Source: Sphingobacterium sp. CZ-2
GTDB lineage: Bacteria; Bacteroidota; Bacteroidia; Sphingobacteriales; Sphingobacteriaceae
Assembly (NCBI RefSeq): GCF_004526235.1
Contig: NZ_CP038159.1
Span: 2,914,001-2,978,000 of the forward strand
Length of the DNA stretch: 64,000 nt
Direction: 5' to 3'
The translations under genes and the position numbers were made by a program. This document shows, one piece after another, positions 52,938 through 61,397 of the stretch; the stretch's first letter is position 1, and each line of letters starts with the position of its first letter. Below the pieces are notes generated by a model. That model worked only from the letters and a program-made list of their open reading frames with translations, was not told the origin of the DNA and did not search any database.

Positions 52938-54197
52938 ATGAAAGCATTCAGATATTTAATCATTTATACCCTACTTCTAGCTTCCACGTCAATCGATGGT
53001 CATGCACAATCCTTAACCCCTGGTAAAGACCTACATTTTACAGCAGGTATAAATACCGATCTAAAACCAGATAATCTCAAGAATAAGTATATTCTGCTTG
53101 ATTTTTGGGCCACTTGGTGTGCACCATGTTTAGAAGGTATGCCACATATCAATAGTTTACAGAAAAAATTTAGCCAGGTTAAAGATTTATATTTCTTATC
53201 TATTACTGATGAGCATGTCGGTAAAGCAAGACCAATCGTAGAACGATTTTCTTTTGAAACCCATGCCGTTTCTGACAGTACTGGAAATCTGCATAAAATC
53301 TTTGATATAAAAACCCTTCCAACAGCTGTTTTATTAGATCCAAAAGGAACGGTGAAATGGAAAGGTAACCCTAAAGACATCACTTCGGAAATGCTTGAGG
53401 CGCTTATAAACAATCAGGATATTACGGTAGAATCTAGCAAGATTCAATCCGTTAACTCCGAATCTCCTGCAATAGCAAGTGTAAGAAATACGAATCCAGG
53501 TGGCCAAGTGGAGAAGGCAAAGGAAATGGCAGCGGAATTTATGGCCATCTACAATAATCCCTCAATTACAGAATATTTATTTTTGGAAAGGAGTACTTCT
53601 AATAATTTCTCAAAATCATTTTCATCCAAGCATCAAGATTCAAGATTTACCTATAAATTAGCAGTTCCATTCCGTGTCTTTGCCGCTGAACTTATGGGTA
53701 TCAGTACCTCCTCAATTGAACTATCAGATTCATTGGAAAACCTTAAAGTAGATTATTGTTATAAAGGAGGTAATCGTTATTTGGATAGTGCTTGGCGAGT
53801 GGATGCATTATTGAATAAACTGAACATCCAAATGGATTCCAATTTGCATACAGTTGAAGTGTTTGAACTTGGAATTTTTGATAATAATTTAATTCAAACG
53901 TCCTTAAATAAAAATAAAAATAAAAATGGTTTCAGTCGGACTAGTTCATCCGATGGACATCAAATTATTGCAGTTGACAATGTGCCACTCCGAGAGCTTG
54001 CCGATGTTTTACAAGATAATTTCGGAAATTATTTTCGATGGAAAGAAATCCTAAATGATTCAAAATATGATCTAGTCTTAAAAGCCAGTGATCTGATGGA
54101 ACTTAAAAAATCATTGGGCATATATGGTATATCTCTTGATTCTAAACTCGAAAAGGTGAATAAATTTCGGTTTTCAGTGGGTAGAAATAAACTATGA
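52938..54197 (+). CDS. TlpA-like thioredoxin-domain protein with C-terminal DUF3738-like domain
   Basis: I start at the ATG at 52938 because it begins a clear signal peptide (MKAFRYLIIYTLLLASTSIDGHA); an upstream in-frame start adds 30 residues with no meaning. The 419-residue secreted protein has a thioredoxin/AhpC-TSA domain with the CxxC pair Cys61 and Cys64 in WATWCAPCLEG (about 57-67), suggesting disulfide exchange in the periplasm. The second half (about 200-419) has the shape of DUF3738-type soil-associated domains, with VPLRELADVLQDNFG and ILNDSKYDLVLKASD, though that match is only approximate. A low-complexity NKNKNKN lies in between. Confidence 0.75.
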   Translation: MKAFRYLIIYTLLLASTSIDGHAQSLTPGKDLHFTAGINTDLKPDNLKNKYILLDFWATWCAPCLEGMPHINSLQKKFSQVKDLYFLSITDEHVGKARPIVERFSFETHAVSDSTGNLHKIFDIKTLPTAVLLDPKGTVKWKGNPKDITSEMLEALINNQDITVESSKIQSVNSESPAIASVRNTNPGGQVEKAKEMAAEFMAIYNNPSITEYLFLERSTSNNFSKSFSSKHQDSRFTYKLAVPFRVFAAELMGISTSSIELSDSLENLKVDYCYKGGNRYLDSAWRVDALLNKLNIQMDSNLHTVEVFELGIFDNNLIQTSLNKNKNKNGFSRTSSSDGHQIIAVDNVPLRELADVLQDNFGNYFRWKEILNDSKYDLVLKASDLMELKKSLGIYGISLDSKLEKVNKFRFSVGRNKL

Positions 54198-54221
54198 CAA
54201 GACCATACTTGGTTCTTACTG

Positions 54222-54289
54222 CAAGTGAGGTGTAAGTGACATGTAAGTGAGTTGTAAGTGCTAAAAGGCACTTACACCATACTTACATG
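54222..54289. repeat. GTAAGTG repeats and long imperfect hairpin at a convergent gap
   Basis: Four copies of an 11-bp unit around AAGTGA lie in tandem from 54222 to 54261 and end in a hairpin. CATGTAAGT (54240-54248) and TGTAAGTGC (54253-54261) pair with GCACTTACA (54268-54276) and ACTTACATG (54281-54289) around the loop TAAAAG. It separates the TlpA-like and Nudix genes. Confidence 0.8.
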
Positions 54290-54315
54290 ATGCTTTTACC
54301 TTGCTTTTACTACGG

Positions 54316-54942
54316 CTACAAAATAGCGGCTTCGGTTTTTATTCTTTTTACGATATCATAGATCAAAGGATAGGTATTATCCTTTACTTTTTTCAGTTCG
54401 GAGACTTTAAGCCATTCCGCGGCATCAATATCTTCTTCTAATTGGGGAGTAAGTTTAGGGATTTTATTCACACCCATATCGTACCATTTCGTTTGCTTCA
54501 GCACAAACTTGCCTCGCATATAATAAGTATGGTATGAAGTGGCCACTTTTTTTCCTAGGTAGTTGATCTTCACGCCACATTCCTCTTCCACCTCTCTTTT
54601 GGCGGCTTCTTTCATCTTTTCACCATCCTCCACTTTACCTTTAGGAAGATCCCATTTTCCCAATCGGTGAATAAATAAATATTCGCCATTTCCGTTTTTT
54701 ACTAAGCCTCCAGCAGCTTTAATAATCCTGGTGGTACTGATGATATTCTTGAAAACTTTTTGGAAATTTTCGTGTATGTATAAGTAGATTGTTTTTTCTT
54801 GAAGTTTTGAAGACTCTATAAAAAGTTTTTCCAAATCAATGTCTTGTAAACCAATCGTTTGAACATTTTCTTTTATATGAGGGGTGAAATCTGCCAAAAT
54901 TAACAGAGATTGGTTCATATAAATTTTATAAATTTGTGCCAT
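54316..54942 (-). CDS. Nudix hydrolase
   Basis: The 208-residue protein has a complete Nudix box at about 102-124 (G-x5-E-x7-REVEEECG), which binds the metal for cleaving a nucleoside diphosphate linked to another group. A preceding N-terminal domain of about 70 residues (IYKIYMNQSLLIL and onward) is shared by a Bacteroidota-typical subgroup. The start at 54942 is preferred over a Met at 54918 because IYKIY resembles the beginning of homologues. The start codon overlaps the pyrE start codon on the other strand (CATG). The substrate is unknown. Confidence 0.88.
   Translation of the reverse strand: MAQIYKIYMNQSLLILADFTPHIKENVQTIGLQDIDLEKLFIESSKLQEKTIYLYIHENFQKVFKNIISTTRIIKAAGGLVKNGNGEYLFIHRLGKWDLPKGKVEDGEKMKEAAKREVEEECGVKINYLGKKVATSYHTYYMRGKFVLKQTKWYDMGVNKIPKLTPQLEEDIDAAEWLKVSELKKVKDNTYPLIYDIVKRIKTEAAIL
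54929..54936 (+). promoter_or_regulatory. TAnnTTTG element of pyrE, 4 nt from the start codon
   Basis: TAAATTTG, then TGCC, then the ATG at 54941. The element lies within the first codons of the divergent Nudix gene. Confidence 0.6.
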
Positions 54943-55588
54943 GAATTATTTAAATGAGGTTGAACAAAAAGTTGCTGAATCCTTATTGCAAATTAAAGCA
55001 ATAAAATTACAACCTAAAAGTCCTTTTACATGGGCCTCGGGTTGGAAGTCACCAATCTACTGTGATAATCGAGTAACTTTATCTCATCCCGCTATCCGTA
55101 CATACATCCGTCAGAAGCTTTCCCAATTGATCCAAGAGGAATTTGGATCGGTGGATATGATCTCGGGTGTGGCAACGGCAGGTATCCCTCAAGGTGTACT
55201 TGTAGCACAGGATCTAGGTTTACCTTTTTCCTATGTACGCAGCAGTGCGAAAGATCATGGTCGTCAGAATCTTATTGAAGGAGAGGTGATTTCTGGTCAA
55301 CGTGTAGTTGTGGTGGAAGATTTGGTTTCTACAGGAAAAAGCAGCTTAGTCGCTGTTAAAGCCTTACGCGAAGCAGGATGCAATGTGGTGGGGTTGGTTT
55401 CAATCTTTACTTACGGTTTGGATGAAGCCCGCAAAAACTTTGAAGATGCGAAATGTACTTTCCACAGTTTATGTAATTATGAGGCCTTGATTCGGGTAGC
55501 TGCCTCAAACAGTTATATCAAAGAATCGGATATCGAACTGTTGGAAAAATGGAGACAAGATCCAGCTTCTTGGAACCCTGAATTATAA
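54941..55588 (+). CDS. pyrE: Orotate phosphoribosyltransferase PyrE
   Basis: PyrE joins orotate and PRPP to give orotidine monophosphate in pyrimidine synthesis. The 215-residue length is normal. The segments FTWASGWKSPIYCDNR, YVRSSAKDHGRQN and the PRPP loop VVVVEDLVSTGKSS (122-135) are present. It is separated by 17 bases from an SRPBCC gene and shares its start region with the Nudix gene. Its TAnnTTTG element suggests a leaderless mRNA, so the usual leader-based attenuation of pyrE seems absent. Confidence 0.96.
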   Translation: MNYLNEVEQKVAESLLQIKAIKLQPKSPFTWASGWKSPIYCDNRVTLSHPAIRTYIRQKLSQLIQEEFGSVDMISGVATAGIPQGVLVAQDLGLPFSYVRSSAKDHGRQNLIEGEVISGQRVVVVEDLVSTGKSSLVAVKALREAGCNVVGLVSIFTYGLDEARKNFEDAKCTFHSLCNYEALIRVAASNSYIKESDIELLEKWRQDPASWNPEL

Positions 55589-55605
55589 TAATTGAATTAT
55601 TCGCT

Positions 55606-56004
55606 ATGACTATCATTCAAAATTCTACCATTATCCATAAACCTTTAGAAGAGGTTTATCAATTTCTTGCAGATCTGAACAACCATGAGCAATTGATGCC
55701 AGATAATATCTATAACTGGACCTCAACTGCTGATGAAGCGAAGTTCACCATCAAAAACATGGCAAAACTAGCGTTGAGAATCAGCGAACGTATAGAGAAC
55801 AAAGAATTAGTTAGTGTACCATCGGAAGAAGCACCATTTGCAATTACCTTGCGTTGGAAAGTGGAACCAGAAACAGAAACAACTACAAAAGCTACGTTTG
55901 TTATTGAAGCTGAGCTGAATATGATGATGAAGATGATGGCTTCCGGCCCACTTCAGAAGTTGGTGGATCACCAAGTTACACGACTTAAGGAAGTTTTAGG
56001 TTAA
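55606..56004 (+). CDS. SRPBCC-family (START-like) protein
   Basis: The 132-residue protein has the helix-grip pattern of SRPBCC/polyketide-cyclase-like domains: an opening beta strand (NSTIIHKPLEEVYQFLADLNNHEQLMP), a long antiparallel sheet and a C-terminal helix (MMMKMMASGPLQKLVDHQVTRL). Such domains bind hydrophobic ligands. There is no signal peptide. It follows pyrE by 17 bases in the same direction, so it is probably cotranscribed, although no link to pyrimidine synthesis is known. Confidence 0.85.
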   Translation: MTIIQNSTIIHKPLEEVYQFLADLNNHEQLMPDNIYNWTSTADEAKFTIKNMAKLALRISERIENKELVSVPSEEAPFAITLRWKVEPETETTTKATFVIEAELNMMMKMMASGPLQKLVDHQVTRLKEVLG

Positions 56005-56042
56005 TAATCTTCTAGCTTATTGATAAGCTTTATAAAATATAG

Positions 56043-56071
56043 AAAAAGCAGCTTTTAAAAGCTGCTTTTTT
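56043..56071. terminator. Bidirectional terminator after the SRPBCC gene
   Basis: A perfect palindrome AAAAAGCAGCTTTT/AAAAGCTGCTTTTT has T runs on both strands, serving the pyrE operon (plus) and the copper-type operon (minus). Confidence 0.88.
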
Positions 56072-56110
56072 ATTCGACATTAAAATTTCTCCTATTTTTT
56101 AGCTTATTAT

Positions 56111-57040
56111 TTAAAAGGAATAGGAGATATGGGTTAAGATCCTGTTCCCAGCATGTATCCTATGGTTTCCAAGGTCCTGATGTATCGGTTTTTGGAAATT
56201 AATCCCTAGGGAGAGCCTGTTCCAGTTGCTTTCCACTCCAATACTTCCATTCAGCAAATCTCCTCCGGTTTCATGGACCAAAAAATCATTATTCCGATCT
56301 TTCCATTGGTTTTCATAGGCTAATCCTAGATTTGGAGCTATTCGTTTGTCCTTTCCCAAAGCGATCTTATAATAGGCTGAGGCATTGGCTGCTATTTTAT
56401 TGCCGTAACGATAGTGATCTTTGTTCTCGGTATTGATCTTATAGCTGACGTTACTGTTGATTCCAAAATCCTGAATCCGGATATCATACATCAAACTTGG
56501 GATGAAGTCTAAAGATCCTGTTCCTAATTGAAAAATATTGGGATTTACGGATTGTGCGTTTTTTTGTTCCTGAACATCGTATTTACCCGAAGGTAGCTTC
56601 AAGCCCATACCTAACCAAAGGCCTTGTACGATAAGTTTATTCTGCTTAGAACTACTAGATCGACCAAACACTTGGTAATAACCATGGATGACCAGGTCGC
56701 TTAGACCATTTTTTCTCATTAACGAATTATTACCTTCAGTAAATTTTTCATTGAAGTTATAGGGGATGATGCTGAGGACTCGCCATTTCTCCTTGATGTT
56801 CCATGCGCCCCATAATTCCATGGATTGATATTTTTCATCAGTAGTTAATGCTGATCGATTACCCTGTACGTCCAACTGTGTCGTCAATTGGTTGAATTGA
56901 TAGCGTAATCCGATAAAACGCTTGTTGAAATCGGGCAAAAGTCCGATATAATTACCTCCAACACCACATCCACAGATGTCGCAAGCAAAGGTGGGTACAA
57001 AATGGAGAAATAAAAAAACGGATAAGATTATTTTTTTCAT
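56111..57040 (-). CDS. Outer-membrane beta-barrel-like protein of the copper-type operon
   Basis: The 309-residue protein starts with a signal peptide (MKKIILSVFLFLHFVPTFA) followed directly by a cysteine cluster, CDICGCGVGG (about 20-29), which could bind metal. The rest is beta-rich, with many alternating strands (RFIGLRYQFNQLTTQLDV, LVIHGYYQVFG, GLWLGMGLKLPSGKYD) and a C-terminal aromatic end (HISYSF), as in outer-membrane barrels. It is the last gene of the operon and overlaps the MbnH-like gene by one base (TAATG). Its role is probably metal transport or sensing; the substrate is inferred from neighbours. Confidence 0.72.
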   Translation of the reverse strand: MKKIILSVFLFLHFVPTFACDICGCGVGGNYIGLLPDFNKRFIGLRYQFNQLTTQLDVQGNRSALTTDEKYQSMELWGAWNIKEKWRVLSIIPYNFNEKFTEGNNSLMRKNGLSDLVIHGYYQVFGRSSSSKQNKLIVQGLWLGMGLKLPSGKYDVQEQKNAQSVNPNIFQLGTGSLDFIPSLMYDIRIQDFGINSNVSYKINTENKDHYRYGNKIAANASAYYKIALGKDKRIAPNLGLAYENQWKDRNNDFLVHETGGDLLNGSIGVESNWNRLSLGINFQKPIHQDLGNHRIHAGNRILTHISYSF

Positions 57041-58068
57041 TAGAATTCGTGATATAAGCTGTTGTTAACAAAATTGTCATCGTTCAATGTGTTGAGAAAG
57101 GCCATTAATTGTTGGACTTCCAGATCCGATAACTCGATTTTCATTTTTTCTTTTAATAAGGGATCCAGATTTTTGGTCGCCTTTATTTCCCTGCGGTAAT
57201 GATTGATGACTGCTTCTAACGTTCTGAATTGCCCGTCATGCATGTAAGGAGCAGTGTATCGCAGATTTCGTAGGCTCGGCACCTTAAATTTCAAACGGTC
57301 TTCCTCTAATTGGGAGATTTCGAATCTACCCTGATCCTTGATGCTGTTTTCGCCAATACCATTATCCCGGTATTGTTGGTCTGTAAACAAAGGTTCCTGA
57401 TGGCAGGCATTGCAATTGGCTTGAAAAATTACATAGCCAGCATTTTCCTCTGCCGAAAAGGTTGCTTCCATTCGCATTACTCTATCGTATTTCGACTGAT
57501 CGGAAACCAGCATGACCATAAATTGCGACATGGCCTTGAACATGTTGATGCTATTGATCTCAGAGGTTCCGAAAACTTCCTTGAATAACGTTGGATATGT
57601 CTTCGATTGTTGGAGTTTTTGCAATACATGGTTCAGTTTTTCATCCATTTCCAAGGGGTTCTCGATTGGGGCAATGGGGAATAGATCGAGGTGGAATACC
57701 CCGCCATCCCAAAAAAAAGATCTGTTCCAAGCCAGGTTGAAGAGTGGCATGCTGTTGCGTGTTCCCTGCCTGTCCTCAATTCCATGACTTACATCATGAC
57801 CATGGTGTGTAAAGGCATGTTGCGCAATATGGCAACTTCCGCAGGAAATGCTATTGTCTCTTGAAAGGATTGGGTCGTAGAACAATTTTTTTCCCAATGC
57901 AAAGCCTTTCTCCGAAATAGGATTGCCAGCGAAATTATAGGTGGGTTCAGGGAAATTCAGAGGCTTTTTAAAGCCCCTGAACTTGTTTTCAATGATTTCC
58001 TCTGATTTCTGGCAGGCAAATACCAAACTTAAAATCGTCACCATTACCCAAAAGATCTGCCTATTCAT
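57040..58068 (-). CDS. Dihaem cytochrome-c peroxidase family protein, MbnH/MauG-like
   Basis: I start at the ATG at 58068, which gives a lipoprotein signal (MNRQIFWVMVTILSLVFAC, Cys19); an upstream start at 58149 adds 27 residues that overlap the MbnP gene. The 342-residue protein has two haem c sites, CGSCH (76-80) and CNACH (219-223), in the arrangement of MauG and bacterial cytochrome-c peroxidases. MbnH, a MauG-like enzyme, oxidises a tryptophan of its partner MbnP to kynurenine to create a copper site. The MbnP gene lies directly upstream here with an 8-base overlap, so that role is favoured over peroxide defence. Confidence 0.85.
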   Translation of the reverse strand: MNRQIFWVMVTILSLVFACQKSEEIIENKFRGFKKPLNFPEPTYNFAGNPISEKGFALGKKLFYDPILSRDNSISCGSCHIAQHAFTHHGHDVSHGIEDRQGTRNSMPLFNLAWNRSFFWDGGVFHLDLFPIAPIENPLEMDEKLNHVLQKLQQSKTYPTLFKEVFGTSEINSINMFKAMSQFMVMLVSDQSKYDRVMRMEATFSAEENAGYVIFQANCNACHQEPLFTDQQYRDNGIGENSIKDQGRFEISQLEEDRLKFKVPSLRNLRYTAPYMHDGQFRTLEAVINHYRREIKATKNLDPLLKEKMKIELSDLEVQQLMAFLNTLNDDNFVNNSLYHEF

Positions 58069-58870
58069 TTGGGAGTTTTTGTTGGTTGTGAGTATGGTCG
58101 TGCGTGAACATATCCTTATAATTATCGGCGATAAGATCATTAGGACCACTCACCATGACCATTGGATTTTTTGCGATGCTCATTTTATTTGTGCCATCCA
58201 AAGCTTTACCAATATCGACCAAAAGATGTATATCCGAACTGTAACCTGCCTTAACCTGTGCGGAACCAGCTTTGCCTAGATCCAGGTCGATGGTTTTGAT
58301 GTTGTTCTTAGTGGGTTTATCATAGCCACCGAATAAACCGATGTGATAGGCAAACCGCTTCCTATCATTTGGAACAGCGTCAGAAATGCCCTCCATTTTG
58401 AAAAAGATATAACCTGAATTCCAACCCCAGTACATGCCTGAAGTCGCAATGTCTAAAACGCCTGTTCTATTTTCGGCTGGAGATTTACTGGTTTCTTCAT
58501 CGATGCCTAGTATAAACTGCAAATGGGTGTAATTTCCTTCCGGAACCTCAAACATGGGGAATAGGGAGGACGGTTTTTCCGCGTCGATCAGAAAAAAGGA
58601 TTCCTTTTTTGGTAGTATGAACACCTTGCCCTGATCATTGGTCAGTTTAATGTTGCTGATATAATATTTAAGGATGTCGATCTTGTAACGTTCATTAAAA
58701 CTGTTGCTGTATTCGCCAGTTTTCAATTGCAGTGTTTTTCCGGAAACAATATGGTCAAACTTTAGTTTAACGGATCCTTTTTTGTTCTGATCGTATGTGA
58801 TGTCATTTTTTTGACAAGAGAATAAGGTGCTACCTATTAATAGGCAACATAGGAATAATCTGATATTCAT
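58061..58870 (-). CDS. MbnP-family copper-binding-type lipoprotein
   Basis: The 269-residue product begins with a lipoprotein signal ending in lipobox LFSC (Cys19). Its beta-sandwich matches the MbnP family: GSVKLKFDHIVSGKTLQL near the start, YKIDILKYYISNIKLT and the GMYWGWNSGYIFFKMEG block with Trp148 and Trp150. In characterised MbnP/CorA proteins a tryptophan is converted to kynurenine to complete a copper site. A histidine-rich tail (FTHDHTHNQQK) may add metal ligands. It is the second gene of the operon, overlapping the dihaem partner by 8 bases. The role in copper handling is inferred. Confidence 0.87.
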   Translation of the reverse strand: MNIRLFLCCLLIGSTLFSCQKNDITYDQNKKGSVKLKFDHIVSGKTLQLKTGEYSNSFNERYKIDILKYYISNIKLTNDQGKVFILPKKESFFLIDAEKPSSLFPMFEVPEGNYTHLQFILGIDEETSKSPAENRTGVLDIATSGMYWGWNSGYIFFKMEGISDAVPNDRKRFAYHIGLFGGYDKPTKNNIKTIDLDLGKAGSAQVKAGYSSDIHLLVDIGKALDGTNKMSIAKNPMVMVSGPNDLIADNYKDMFTHDHTHNQQKLPNE

Positions 58871-58953
58871 GGTTTTTTCGTTTAAATAAAATAATCAATA
58901 GGATTCCTGACCACATCATGGATATAGTTTTAGGAATTTGGTTGAAAAGAATA

Positions 58954-59322
58954 TTAAACGAGAGGGGGACGGAAAAGACCTCCAACCAATAGTTTTGGAT
59001 GCAGGTTGGAAGCGAAGAGGTTGTAGGGTTGTTCATCGATCTCCGCGGAAATCGGGCGTTGTAAAGAAAACACCAATTCAAACATAGAAATGCTCTCTTG
59101 TAGGTTTACTTTGAAGTTTTCCTGTTCATGTTCCTGTTGGGCTTTTAGTTTTTTAGCCAGGTAACATTGGCCATGACAATTGTTGTTTTCCATATTCCGC
59201 TGAATACAGAGGTACTTCTCAATATAATTTTGGTTGTAATAAAAAGAGGTACAAATCAACAAAGTACTGTTGCTCTGCAGCAACATAACAGGAATAAGCA
59301 GATATATTAACCATTTCTTCAT
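58954..59322 (-). CDS. Small Cys-rich protein, first gene of the copper-type operon
   Basis: The 122-residue protein starts with a hydrophobic signal or membrane segment (MKKWLIYLLIPVMLLQSN), then a short region with Cys24, Cys39, Cys49 and Cys53. The latter two form NNNCHGQCYLAKKLK, a motif that recurs in small Bacteroidota proteins beside metal-related genes. The C-terminal half is polar. It precedes MbnP by 83 bases on the same strand and has a TAnnTTTG promoter (59331-59338) that would give a leader of about 5 nt. It probably works with MbnP/MbnH in the periplasm, perhaps as a metal chaperone; this is an inference. Confidence 0.7.
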   Translation of the reverse strand: MKKWLIYLLIPVMLLQSNSTLLICTSFYYNQNYIEKYLCIQRNMENNNCHGQCYLAKKLKAQQEHEQENFKVNLQESISMFELVFSLQRPISAEIDEQPYNLFASNLHPKLLVGGLFRPPLV

Positions 59323-59330
59323 TGATGCGA

Positions 59331-59338
59331 CAAAGGTA
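59331..59338 (-). promoter_or_regulatory. TAnnTTTG element of the copper-type operon
   Basis: TACCTTTG on the minus strand lies 8 bases before the ATG at 59322. Confidence 0.55.
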
Positions 59339-59421
59339 AATCATGAATTGGGAAATCAAAAATTTTACAATGAATTAATTTTTTAGTCGTGCTACTAGGC
59401 TGTTCTGATGGATAGTTTTTG

Positions 59422-59429
59422 TATTTTTG
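59422..59429 (+). promoter_or_regulatory. TAnnTTTG element of the DnaQ-like exonuclease gene
   Basis: TATTTTTG lies 33 bases before the ATG at 59463. Confidence 0.5.
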
Positions 59430-59462
59430 GGAACTTTGAAAAACCGTAATTAAAAAAACAGC

Positions 59463-60404
59463 ATGGAATTGAATTTAAAGCGACCTTTAGCATTCTTCGA
59501 TTTGGAGACTACCGGTGTGAATGTAGCTACCGATAGAATTGTTGAAGTGTCGATATTAAAGGTTTCTCCTGGAGGAAAAGAAGAAACATTGACGCTTAAG
59601 GTAAATCCTGAAAGGCCAATTCCAGCAGAGTCATCCATGTTTCATGGTATCTATGACGAAGATGTAAAAGATTTGCCTCCTTTCAAGGCTCGTGCAAAAG
59701 AAATTGCAGAATTTATTGGCGACGCTGATTTAGCTGGTTATAATTCCAATAAATTTGATGTGCCTATGCTGATGGAGGAATTCCTTCGTGCTGGTGTGAA
59801 CTTTTCGTTGGAAGGCCGTGCATTTGTGGATGTACAGAATATTTTCCATCAAATGGAACAGCGGACATTGAAGGCGGCGTATAAATTTTACTGTGATCAA
59901 GACCTGACGAATGCCCATACTGCAGAGGCGGATGTGCGAGCTACCTATGAAGTGTTAAAAGCCCAGTTAAGTAAATACGATGGAGTAGATTATGAAGACA
60001 AGCACGGTCAGGTAAGTAAACCGGTGGTGAATGATGTGGAAGCTTTGCATAGTTTTACCAACTTGAGCAAGCCAGTGGATTTTGCTGGCCGTTTGGTATT
60101 TGATGAAGATGGCGATCCAACGATCAACTTTGGAAAACATAAGGGCAGAAAGGTGGTGGATATTTTCGAGGTGGAGCCAAGTTATTATGCATGGATGCAG
60201 AATGGCGATTTCCCTTTGTACACCAAAAAGGTGTTGGAGAATATATGGAACGACTACAAGAACAAAAGAAAAGAAAATAAGCAAGGGACAAGTGAGCCTG
60301 TAAGACCGTCTAATGTGGTAAAACCGGCATATAAAAAACAAGAACCGGCAAAACCGATCACGGATGATATGTTGAAAGGTTTACAAGATAAGTTTAAGAA
60401 ATAG
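59463..60404 (+). CDS. DnaQ-like 3'-5' exonuclease with C-terminal DUF3820 domain
   Basis: The 313-residue cytoplasmic protein has an N-terminal DEDD exonuclease domain: Exo I FFDLETTG (Asp13, Glu15), Exo II AGYNSNKFDVPML and Exo III HTAEADVRATYEV. The C-terminal DUF3820 domain (INFGKHKGRKVVDIFEVEP, from about 215) is a frequent extension of such proteins. It probably trims DNA or RNA in repair or turnover and is not the replicative proofreader. It is followed by trxB after 15 bases on the same strand, possibly in one transcript from the TATTTTTG element. Confidence 0.9.
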   Translation: MELNLKRPLAFFDLETTGVNVATDRIVEVSILKVSPGGKEETLTLKVNPERPIPAESSMFHGIYDEDVKDLPPFKARAKEIAEFIGDADLAGYNSNKFDVPMLMEEFLRAGVNFSLEGRAFVDVQNIFHQMEQRTLKAAYKFYCDQDLTNAHTAEADVRATYEVLKAQLSKYDGVDYEDKHGQVSKPVVNDVEALHSFTNLSKPVDFAGRLVFDEDGDPTINFGKHKGRKVVDIFEVEPSYYAWMQNGDFPLYTKKVLENIWNDYKNKRKENKQGTSEPVRPSNVVKPAYKKQEPAKPITDDMLKGLQDKFKK

Positions 60405-60419
60405 AACCAATATAATATT

Positions 60420-61385
60420 ATGATGAAAACTGAGGAAGAAATAGAAAGAGTAAGTTGTTTGATTATCGGGTCTGGACCTGCGGGTTACACTGCAGCTATC
60501 TATGCAGCTAGAGCCGATTTAAAACCTGTTGTTTATACAGGTATGGTACCAGGTGGTCAATTGACCCAGACTACAGAAGTAGATAATTTTCCGGGATATC
60601 CGCAAGGGATTACTGGCCCGGTAATGATGGAAGATCTTCGTGCGCAAGCGGAACGTTTTGGAACTTCCGTTCGTTTCGGCTATGCGACAAAAGTTGATTT
60701 TTCAAGAGATGGTGGTATACATAAAGTAGAGATTGATGGGGTTAAGCATATTGAGGCTGAGACTGTTATTATCGCTACTGGTGCAACGGCTAAATGGTTA
60801 GGATTGGATTCGGAGCAAAAGTACAATGGTTTTGGAGTATCTGCCTGTGCGGTTTGTGATGGATTTTTCTTCAAAGGTCAGGATGTAGCTATCGTAGGCG
60901 CTGGAGATACAGCGGCGGAAGAGGCAACTTACTTGGCGAAATTGGCTAGAAAAGTATATATGTTGGTTCGTCGTGATGAATTCAGGGCTTCTAAGGCCAT
61001 GGTTCACCGCGTGATGAACACCGAAAATATTGAGGTATTGTATAATACCGAGACTGAGGAGATTTTAGGAGATGATCAGGTTGTAACTGGACTTCGCGTG
61101 AAGAATAACCAGACAGAGGCGGTAAGTCATATTGATATTACTGGATTTTTTGTGGCGATTGGGCATAAACCGAATACGGAATTGTTCCAAGGTGTTTTGG
61201 ATATGGATGAGACTGGTTATTTGATTACCAAAGCAGATAGTACAGCGACGAATATTCCGGGTGTTTTTGCATGTGGAGATGTGCAGGATCATGTTTTCCG
61301 CCAAGCGATTACTGCAGCTGGAACAGGTTGTATGTCTGCGCTAGAGGCGGAAAGATATTTGATGGCTAAACAGGATATTGTTTAG
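60420..61385 (+). CDS. trxB: Thioredoxin-disulfide reductase TrxB
   Basis: TrxB uses NADPH and FAD to reduce thioredoxin in the cytoplasm. The 321-residue length is normal. The FAD-binding GSGPAGYTAAIYAARA, the redox-active Cys143-Ala-Val-Cys146 (ACAVCDGF), the NADPH loop GAGDTAAEEATYLAK and the C-terminal FACGDVQDHVFRQA motif are all present. It follows the exonuclease gene by 15 bases. Its 3' end faces the third nested repeat and the convergent HAD gene. Confidence 0.96.
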   Translation: MMKTEEEIERVSCLIIGSGPAGYTAAIYAARADLKPVVYTGMVPGGQLTQTTEVDNFPGYPQGITGPVMMEDLRAQAERFGTSVRFGYATKVDFSRDGGIHKVEIDGVKHIEAETVIIATGATAKWLGLDSEQKYNGFGVSACAVCDGFFFKGQDVAIVGAGDTAAEEATYLAKLARKVYMLVRRDEFRASKAMVHRVMNTENIEVLYNTETEEILGDDQVVTGLRVKNNQTEAVSHIDITGFFVAIGHKPNTELFQGVLDMDETGYLITKADSTATNIPGVFACGDVQDHVFRQAITAAGTGCMSALEAERYLMAKQDIV

Positions 61386-61397
61386 GTAGGAGGTTTT

